From assembly GCA_030849045.1 (NCBI GenBank), contig JASAOL010000562.1, positions 1-64,000 on the forward strand: a stretch of DNA of 64,000 nucleotides, written 5' to 3'. This document shows positions 57,555 to 64,000 of the stretch, one piece after another. Origin of the DNA: Wallacemonas rigidus (taxonomy: Eukaryota > Euglenozoa > Kinetoplastea > Trypanosomatida > Trypanosomatidae). Position 1 is the first letter of the stretch. The number at the start of each line of letters is the position of its first letter. Made by a program: the position numbers and the translations under genes. The notes under the pieces are model-generated. The model did not search any database. It had not been told where the DNA came from and saw only the letters and a program-made list of their open reading frames with translations.

Positions 57555-57624
57555 CTTGCCGTTCGCGACAAACCGCGGATACGGAGAGAGAAAGCGAAGA
57601 ATAAAGGCGGTGCAGAAGAAGAGA
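57555..57624 (-). promoter_or_regulatory. Splice acceptor abutting the Sec24 ATG
   Basis: Downstream of a pyrimidine-rich region on the minus strand (57624-57580) the first AG is at 57556-57555, immediately before the ATG at 57554-57552. If used, the spliced leader would join directly to the start codon. Confidence 0.45.
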
Positions 57625-58183
57625 TGTCTCGACTCTCCTGTGTGGTGCGATACCCTTCGACGATGCTCAGCTTTTTGTGGATTCTAGAGATAGCAATCGG
57701 CCGCGGAAAAGAACCAGAAAACGAACAAAACAAAGGAACCAAGAGAGAATCGAAACTACATGCAGCCGTGTGTGGTAGGAGAATAGAGGGAAAAGGAAAA
57801 GGGTAGAGGGAGGGAGGGAGGTACGCAGGACGGATGCGGGAGGTCAGAGGGGCGTAGGCGGCCGGGGTAGACAGCGCGCACGTGGGAGACAGGAAAGACT
57901 GCCCAAGTACAGCATTCTGTAAGCTGGGCCTCAAGGTCACCAAACATGGCCGATCGCTCACAAAGGATGTTTTGCCACGCGACGAGGCGAAACTTGTGTC
58001 GCTCACATAAAGTATCGAGTAACGTGTTTCCTGTGGTCTGACAACACAGACTCATAACAGCTTGCTGTGGGTGCGGTTCGGTCGGTTTCTAAGCAAGCAT
58101 GCCCACGTGGCGCCAGACACTGCACAAAGGCGTATCTCAGCCGTCCTTCTCTCGCTGCTTTTCCTTCTTCGCCAAGACACGTG
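57555..58183. other. Spacer
   Basis: Sec24 leader and splice tract, purine-rich repeats near 57780-57822 and the 3' UTR of the next gene. The frame at 57551-58006 is rejected. No gene seen. Confidence 0.6.
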
Positions 58184-58876
58184 TTATTTTTTTGAGCTGT
58201 CGGCTGCCGGTGCAGAGGGATGCGCAGGTGCACGGCCAAAGGCGTGGGGCACCGCTGGCGTCTTACCTTGCTTCTTCATCTCTTTTCGCACCTCGCTGAT
58301 GGGCCGGCCGAGCGGACGCGCATGCGTCTTACTGCTCACACCGCGCTTGAGCTCCTCGACGGAGAAGTTCGCCACCGGTGCGGGTCGTACCCAGCCGACC
58401 TTGCGAAAGAGCGGCGCGACGATGTACGCGAACACCGGGTATCGCACGTAGACAGAGAAATCATAGATAATGAGGAAGAGCAGCAGCTGGCCAGCGAGCA
58501 CAACGTACCAATCGGAGAATTGCCACATGGCGGTGTACTTGTCCTCCGGAAGAATGCGCGTCGACACAAGTAAGTAGTACGTCGGCTGCATTTTGTTGGT
58601 GACCAGAAAAACGAAGATGGGGGCCAGAAGCAGGAACGAGAAGGCCGTCTTGACGTAGCCGAACGCAGGATGCAGCTCCTTTGCCATCGGACCATCCACC
58701 TCGATCGCAAGGAAGTCGATCGGACGTCTGCGAGTGAGGAAGCGGACAACAAAGTTGTCGGCCTGCGAGCTCTCCAGGTGTTTCATGTCATTACGCGTCT
58801 GCGAAAGCACCTCTGCGCCAAGGCGCGTGTTCCCGAGCTTGTTCAGCAACAAGCGGCTTGCAGTGAAGCGGTACAT
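58184..58876 (-). CDS. Unrecognised 230-residue membrane protein, possibly mitochondrial
   Basis: A 230-residue protein of unknown family. The N-terminus (MYRFTASRLLLNKLGNTRLG) is basic and amphipathic, compatible with mitochondrial import. TM helices are likely at about 76-95 (SFLLLAPIFVFLVT) and 123-142 (YVVLAGQLLLFLIIY), with a third weaker segment at about 148-158. Between them lies a conserved-looking stretch NKMQPTYYLLVSTRILPEDK (96-115). The C-terminal 60 residues are basic, Pro/Ala-rich and probably soluble. A subunit of a kinetoplastid respiratory complex is one possibility, but nothing in the sequence proves it. Confidence 0.82.
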   Translation of the reverse strand: MYRFTASRLLLNKLGNTRLGAEVLSQTRNDMKHLESSQADNFVVRFLTRRRPIDFLAIEVDGPMAKELHPAFGYVKTAFSFLLLAPIFVFLVTNKMQPTYYLLVSTRILPEDKYTAMWQFSDWYVVLAGQLLLFLIIYDFSVYVRYPVFAYIVAPLFRKVGWVRPAPVANFSVEELKRGVSSKTHARPLGRPISEVRKEMKKQGKTPAVPHAFGRAPAHPSAPAADSSKK

Positions 58877-59720
58877 GGCAGCGCACGACGCGCGAGATGT
58901 GCGGAAGTCGTGATGGGATGCGGAGAGAAACTAAAACAAGGAGCACAAGTCGACGCGCACCAATCGTCGCAACTGGTACGATGTGCATGGATTTTGAGAA
59001 ACCACGAGAAGGGGAAGAATATGGCAGTGGGTGCGTCGGGCGTGCCGAATGCACATCCTGGTCGCGCATAACAAGAGTCGAGAAGAGACCGGGAGGACGG
59101 CTCACGAGGGAGAGCGCCGTTTGATCGCGAGGATCATGAGAAACGGAGAGCCAGTGCGTGGGACAGAGTGTGGCCTGCGCACCTCAGCTCCGTTTCGCAC
59201 TCTATACGCTCTTTTGGGCACACGCATCCACTACGCACCTCAGTGCGAGAATGAAGTGGTCACCACGATGACGACGACGTGACGAAGTTGGTGTGTGTAC
59301 GTGTGTGCCACATGTGTGCCGAGTGTTGGGATGTTGATTCGTCACAGACGCATAGAGGGTGGTCAGCTACACACAGTTTCCCGTGACATGCGGAGGCATA
59401 TGTACAGGGGACGTGCTTTGTCTTCGGCGGTGGATCTGCTCTGGTGAGTTAAGTCGAAAGAGGTGAGTGATCTTTTAATCGCAAAATGTTTAAAGAAGAA
59501 GAGGGAAACGAGAGAGCCTCAATGTTTAGGTTGGCTCTTAAGGCACCACAGTATCAACGAATGGCACACACACACAAAAAAAAAAAAACGGTCACGCAGA
59601 TGAAGCAATGAATCGGGATGGAGATGCACTCTCCCCTCTCCCTCCTCTTTTCTCTCTCTCTCATACATCAGGGAGGATGAGACCGGAGAGGCGAGCGGGC
59701 TTCGTGTCGGTCCCGTGTGT
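58877..59720. other. Spacer
   Basis: Leader of the 230-residue gene and the RIO1 3' UTR, with AC/A runs near 59567-59588. No gene seen. Confidence 0.6.
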
Positions 59721-61358
59721 TCACTTCTTGTGCCTTCGCTTTCCCTTTTTGGAGGTGCCGTTGAGTTTCTTCTCCTCACGGCGCGCTCTGTTGACTTCCT
59801 TCACCAACTTTTTGTGTGCCTTGCGCTCCTCCTTCGACATGTCGGCGAGTGAGATGGGCTTATGGCGCACGGTTTGTTCACCCTCTGAGCCTTCTTCATT
59901 CTCATCTTCATCCTCGTTGGCATCACCATCAGTGCCCTCCTCCGCGTCCTCGTCCTCGGAGCTAGAGGAGGCCTCGTCGGCGAGCATGTCGGCGACGAAC
60001 CGCCGCTGCTCACGATTGGGGCCGCGCTGCTCAGAGATTTCATTGAGCGAGCGCGGTACGCTGATCTGCAGAAATACCTGCTCGTCGATCTTGGCTTGTT
60101 CGGCGTCAATCGGCGCGCGTCCTTCCTTTTCGTTCATCATGCGCAGGTCCTTGAGGTATTGCATGAGCTCCTCCGTGTTATCTGGACCCTGGCTGCGCTG
60201 CCAGCCCTTTGCGGCCGGTGGGGCCGTGATGAAGTGAAAAAGCTCCTGCAGTGAGAAGAGATTCGGGTGACCCTGTGTGCGGAAGAAGGTGTTCACGTTG
60301 ACGATATCTCGCCGGAGGAAGTCCATGGAGCGTGGGTGGTCGTTCTCCACGGACTGCGAGACGTCAATCACGACGACGCGGCCGCGGTAGAGGAGTAAAT
60401 TGTATTCGGAGAGATCGCCGTGAATCAGCCGTGCGCGGGCGTACATCTTGCGCATCGTGCAGCACAGATCCAAGTAGCACTGGTCCAGCGCGGCAAACGA
60501 GGGGAACTTGACTTCCTTGAGACGCGGCGCGGGCCAGCCATCCTCGCCCAGGAACTCCATCACGAGCACGTGCTGGCGCAGGAGTTTCACCGCAGGGGCG
60601 AGGACACCGCCCTCCTGCAGGCGGGTGAGGTTGCGTGCCTCCTTCTCAGCCCAGGTGCGGACCATCTTACGGGGGTTGCTCTTGCAGTAGCGCTGGAAGC
60701 GAAACTCGCCATTCACGTACTGATCACGGTCCTTGAAGACAAGAATAGATGTTTTGTATACTTTCAAAGCGGCATCGCTGCCGTCGCCTGACACCGCGTA
60801 GTAAACATTGGCCTCCTTACCGGTGGAGACGCAGCCGTTGATTTCGCGCAGGATGCCGCTGTTGACGAGCTTGTACAAGATCAGGCGGGTACGCGGGTCC
60901 ATCACGTTTTCGACAGTCGCGCGTTCAGAACGATCAACCTTTTTCGACTCCTGGTGTGCGGTGAAGCGCTGCTTCATTGTCATCTCGCGCAACTCACCCA
61001 GAACACGCTCGTTCGCCTTGGCGCCGCCGGTGCCACCACCGCTACCACCTCCGCCTGCATAGTAGTCGTCAACGTGAATGCGCTTGAGCACCTTGGCGTC
61101 TGCGTTCTTGTGCTGTGCCGGTTGAAACTTTGCGAGCGAGGTCGCCTCCTTCTGGGCGTTGGCGTGCGCCACAGCCGAATTGCCTTCCACTATCGTCGGA
61201 GCCGACTGGGCGCCGTTCCCGTCCAACACGTGGAAATTTCCAAAGTCATCGTCGTCGTAGTCATCGTCGGAGGAGGAGGCGACGATGTCGTCAAGAGTAC
61301 TACCCGGTGCCATGTACCGCAGCATTTCCTCGACCTCCTTCTCTGTGTATTTGGGCAT
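59721..61358 (-). CDS. RIO1: RIO1 atypical protein kinase
   Basis: A 545-residue atypical kinase/ATPase acting in late cytoplasmic maturation of the 40S ribosomal subunit. The P-loop is STGKEANVY (178-186), with the ATP-anchoring lysine at K199 (ALKVYKTS). The catalytic loop is HGDLSEYN (313-320) with D315 and N320. The metal-binding motif is IDVSQS (331-336) with D332, as in Rio1. The block VENDHPRSMDFLRRD (337-351) is a Rio1 hallmark that separates it from Rio2. An acidic N-terminus (28-40) and a glycine-rich linker (102-111) precede the kinase domain. The C-terminus is acidic and then strongly basic (KKGKRRHKK), as in other Rio1 proteins. Confidence 0.97.
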   Translation of the reverse strand: MPKYTEKEVEEMLRYMAPGSTLDDIVASSSDDDYDDDDFGNFHVLDGNGAQSAPTIVEGNSAVAHANAQKEATSLAKFQPAQHKNADAKVLKRIHVDDYYAGGGGSGGGTGGAKANERVLGELREMTMKQRFTAHQESKKVDRSERATVENVMDPRTRLILYKLVNSGILREINGCVSTGKEANVYYAVSGDGSDAALKVYKTSILVFKDRDQYVNGEFRFQRYCKSNPRKMVRTWAEKEARNLTRLQEGGVLAPAVKLLRQHVLVMEFLGEDGWPAPRLKEVKFPSFAALDQCYLDLCCTMRKMYARARLIHGDLSEYNLLLYRGRVVVIDVSQSVENDHPRSMDFLRRDIVNVNTFFRTQGHPNLFSLQELFHFITAPPAAKGWQRSQGPDNTEELMQYLKDLRMMNEKEGRAPIDAEQAKIDEQVFLQISVPRSLNEISEQRGPNREQRRFVADMLADEASSSSEDEDAEEGTDGDANEDEDENEEGSEGEQTVRHKPISLADMSKEERKAHKKLVKEVNRARREEKKLNGTSKKGKRRHKK

Positions 61359-62978
61359 CTCTTCTGTCGCAAGGGGAGAGCTGCGCAGTGTAGCACAAAA
61401 GAGCTAAAAGTCGCAGGACAAAGCCGTGAAAAAAAGTGTACAGCAGCCACCGACAAAGGGGGAAAAGGAAGATCTCGTGAAAGAATGTGTGAAGTGCGGT
61501 TGAGGATGATCTGCTGCCTTTTCGTGAAGAACGAAACGCAACAACAGACAAGCCGGGCTCAACGCTAGTCGAAAGAAAGAAAAAGGTGAGCACTGTGGTA
61601 TTGTATGTGTGTGCGTGGGTAGTGTCAAGGAAAAGAAGCTGACAAGAGGGAGAAGCAACGTAGTGAGCACGCGAATCGTGCAGAGCGCGAGGACCTATTC
61701 ACAAAGGAAGCCCTTCTTCTTCTGCGGAAGGGGCGGGCTACCGTAGAAAAATCAATGTGCTGATAGAAGAGAACCGTCGATGGTGAAGTCACAGGCAGTG
61801 TCGAAGCTGTCAGAGCGCCGAGGTTGTGTTCATCACGAGATAGAGCGACAACAGCTCGCGTCACTCTCTACACTGCTAATGAACTCGTAACCTGATGAGG
61901 TGTCGGTATGTCGCCGTTTATCAGGATGCAGGTGCGTATGTGTGTTCCGTTCGTCGTCGCCCACCATCAACAACGGAGAGAGGAGGAGGAGGAAAAGAAA
62001 GCGGAAAAAGAAGCGACGCGCCGTGCGGGCGAGTACAGAATATTTAAAAGAAAAAAAAAGGAGAAAAAATCAACAAAGAATGTAGATGTGAAGAATCGAT
62101 CAAGCAATCAACACTGCGTGTGCCATTTCCTTCCTTTTTCCCTCTCTCTTTGGAGGAACCGTCTTCACCTGCGCTTCATGAGAGCGGATAGAGTCTTTGA
62201 AAAGTGTGTCAGCACGATTACCGCGCCTGCGTTTCTGTAAATCAGCTTTTTTCCCCTCACCGTGCACTGCTCGCTGTTGTGCACTCTGTTCGGCTCCGCA
62301 GTCGAGCCGCGGCGAGCGTGGGTCCTCGAAAGGTGTCGAAGAGGCGCACAGGCACAACACCAAGAAAGAAAAAGGTACCAGCAGTGTAGGGAGATGTAGC
62401 GAGTAGCAGTCGCGCATTGAAACACAAAGCAACAAAAAAAAAAAAGCGATCCGTCAACAGAGATCGCGAAAAGGAAAGAGAGGACGAGCGATACGGGAAA
62501 AGCAACACGGTTTTTAAAAAAGCAAAACAAAATGTGCGATACACGAGTGACACCGAGCGACTTTGAATGGAAACAGGGTTCGCTCTCGAATGGTGTGCGA
62601 ATCCATCCGCTGAGACACAAACGTCAAGCGTCACCGACGTGGCGGTAAGAGAAGAGAAAGAAAAACGTCACGTGAGAGTGATGTCTTAGGAAACACTGAT
62701 AACAATTAGGTAGGTAGATAGCGTAAAATATGTTGCGCGTACCTGTCAGCTGACGAACGCGAGTGAAAAAAGTCGATTCCGAGAAACAAGCAGTACCAAG
62801 CGCTTGTGGCTTCCTTGATATTTTTGGCATCTGTGTGTATGAGAAATTGTTTTTGTTTTGTTGTGTCCGACGAAACAATATCGTGTCCTCTTGCATCGGT
62901 AATCGCCTCACCGGGAAGAGGGATTAAAGCCAGCAAGGTGGTGCCTCTCGGCGGTTTGCTGACTTGGTCACACACCGT
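61359..62978. other. Long spacer between RIO1 and the oxygenase gene
   Basis: 1.62 kb. Contains candidate RIO1 acceptors close to its ATG, then several further C/T tracts on the minus strand (about 62076-62044, 62010-61978, 62488-62462, 62669-62643), more than one gene needs. Frames here (such as 61625-61864, 62257-62634 and 62624-62911) are not protein-like. Small non-coding transcripts are possible, but none was recognised. Confidence 0.5.
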
Positions 62979-63935
62979 TCACGCGCTCGGGGGTGCGACA
63001 GGCGAGGGAAGATACGTGTAGGTCTCGCCATAGCGCTTTAGCATCCAGTCGACCGCTTTCACGGGCGGGTACTTGGCCGGATTCTGCGCATCGCAGCAGT
63101 GCGGCAGGCACGCGACGACCGTCTCCGGGTTGGGCTCGCAGAAGAAAGGCATCGAGATGCGGTCCACACCGGGGTTCAGCACACGGTGGTGGGTGCTCTT
63201 GTAGCGGTCGTTGCTCCACATGGCCATCATGTCGCCGATGTTCACCACAAATGCGCCTTCCAGGTACGGCACGTCAATCCACTCGCCCTCCAGGTTGCGG
63301 ATCTGCAGGCCAGCGCACGGGTCCTGGTAGAGCAGCGTGACGATGCCGTAGTCCGTGTGGTCGCCAAGAACCTGCTGTCCCTTGCTGTTGGCGGGGTAGT
63401 GGATGATGCGGAAGCCGCTCAGTGGCGCATCAAACTTGTCGTCAAAGAAGTCTTCGCTGAGGCCCATGGCCAGGGCGAGAGCACGGAGAAGCACCATCAC
63501 CTGAGACTGCATCTCGGCGAAGTGCGCCTCCAGCAGCGCCTCCCAGCCAGGTATATCAGGGTGGAGGTTGCTGCCACGCAAAGGCTGTCCAGCACGCACA
63601 GCGGGGTGGTCAGCGTCGAGGTGGAGGTTCATGTCGAACATTTCTTTGACGTCGACAGGGTTTCGCGGGTCCACCTGCTCCACACCAATGGCACTGTAGC
63701 CCCGGTGATACCGTGACTTGGTGATGTCGATCTTCAGCTTCTCCTCGAGGGGCTTGTTGAAGAGCTTGTACGCCATGTCTCGCAGTTCTTGAATGCGAGA
63801 GAGGGGGATCTGATGGCCAGTGATGTAAAAGAAGCCCCACGTGCGACAGGCGTCATCGATCGCGCGAGCGACCTGCATCAACGCCGCACGGTCGTCGCGG
63901 TAGAGTGGGGAGATGTCGATGATTGGGATGGTCAT
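62979..63935 (-). CDS. Iron/2-oxoglutarate-dependent oxygenase (isopenicillin N synthase-like)
   Basis: A 318-residue non-haem iron oxygenase of the IPNS/plant 2OG family, annotated in trypanosomatids as iron/ascorbate oxidoreductase. The N-terminal DIOX_N region opens with IPIIDISPLY (3-12) and TWGFFYITGH (32-41). Iron ligands are H193 and D195 (GDHTDYG) and H250 (STHHRV). The 2-oxoglutarate or carboxylate-binding pair is R259 and S261 (DRISMPFF). The substrate cannot be told. The sequence has a strongly bacterial look and almost no lineage-specific insertions, so lateral origin is possible but unproven. The ATG at 63935 begins the conserved MTIPIIDIS; the upstream 12 codons of the frame (to 63971) are less likely. 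Confidence 0.92.
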   Translation of the reverse strand: MTIPIIDISPLYRDDRAALMQVARAIDDACRTWGFFYITGHQIPLSRIQELRDMAYKLFNKPLEEKLKIDITKSRYHRGYSAIGVEQVDPRNPVDVKEMFDMNLHLDADHPAVRAGQPLRGSNLHPDIPGWEALLEAHFAEMQSQVMVLLRALALAMGLSEDFFDDKFDAPLSGFRIIHYPANSKGQQVLGDHTDYGIVTLLYQDPCAGLQIRNLEGEWIDVPYLEGAFVVNIGDMMAMWSNDRYKSTHHRVLNPGVDRISMPFFCEPNPETVVACLPHCCDAQNPAKYPPVKAVDWMLKRYGETYTYLPSPVAPPSA

Positions 63936-64000
63936 AGCCAAGGGAGAAGAGAGGAACAAAGATGTGTACAAGGAAGCTGACTGGAAGCCGGTGTGGGGTG

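Noticed and set aside
59721-61358. RIO2 instead of RIO1
   Set aside because: The STGKEANVY loop and VENDHPRSMDFLRRD block are of Rio1 type, and there is no N-terminal winged helix as in Rio2.
61900-62085. Basic plus-strand ORF recalling a small ribosomal protein
   Set aside because: The Arg/Lys run is just the complement of a polypyrimidine tract on the transcribed strand.

Overview
The window reads as nuclear chromosomal DNA of a kinetoplastid, most likely a trypanosomatid. I see 22 convincing and 2 weaker protein genes. All lie on the minus strand, none has an intron, and they are separated by 0.3-1.6 kb spacers rich in simple repeats. Upstream of many start codons the minus strand carries a polypyrimidine tract (an A/G run on the given strand) followed by an AG, the signature of spliced-leader trans-splicing. 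The whole window is therefore part of one polycistronic transcription unit read from 64000 towards 1. Flagellar genes (IFT27, IFT70, a dynein-2 intermediate chain), a mitoribosomal protein and an ordinary stop-codon set fit this. I cannot name the genus.

Listed from the left edge, with transcription running leftwards: 1-1195 has no convincing gene but holds a GC-rich block, nested inverted repeats and an orphan splice signal. 1.2-9.0 kb: mitoribosomal uL3m, two unrecognised proteins (the first with a mitochondrial-like N-terminus) and cytosolic-type tryptophanyl-tRNA synthetase. 9.2-14.4 kb: a syntaxin-7-like Qa-SNARE, a small unrecognised protein, IFT27 and a dynein-2 intermediate chain. 14.8-23.3 kb: a doubtful small ORF, then a 2471-residue DOCK-family protein with thirteen copies of a 16-residue charged repeat. 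24.6-35.7 kb: proteasome base subunit Rpn1, an IQCH-like IQ-motif protein, an Rpb3-type RNA polymerase subunit and IFT70. 36.3-46.3 kb: a 12-TM membrane protein, a protein phosphatase inhibitor-2 homologue, a RanBP2-type zinc-finger protein and a WW-domain protein. 47.0-63.9 kb: an ATRX/RAD54-like SNF2 ATPase, an ER-type membrane protein, Sec24, a small membrane protein, RIO1 kinase and an iron/2-oxoglutarate oxygenase.

As usual in these organisms, neighbours are mostly unrelated in function and expression is probably set after transcription. The main shared theme is the flagellum: IFT27, the dynein-2 intermediate chain, IFT70 and possibly the IQCH-like protein. Secretory traffic (Sec24, syntaxin) is a second. 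No transposon, retroelement, virus-like element, tRNA, rRNA or CRISPR array was recognised. The items most worth a second look are the repeat-bearing DOCK protein, an Rpb3-type subunit carrying both a zinc loop and an intact ferredoxin-like cysteine set, a small gene revealed by its splice signal, an overlapping upstream ORF, and two genes whose predicted 5' UTRs are 0 and 4 nucleotides long.
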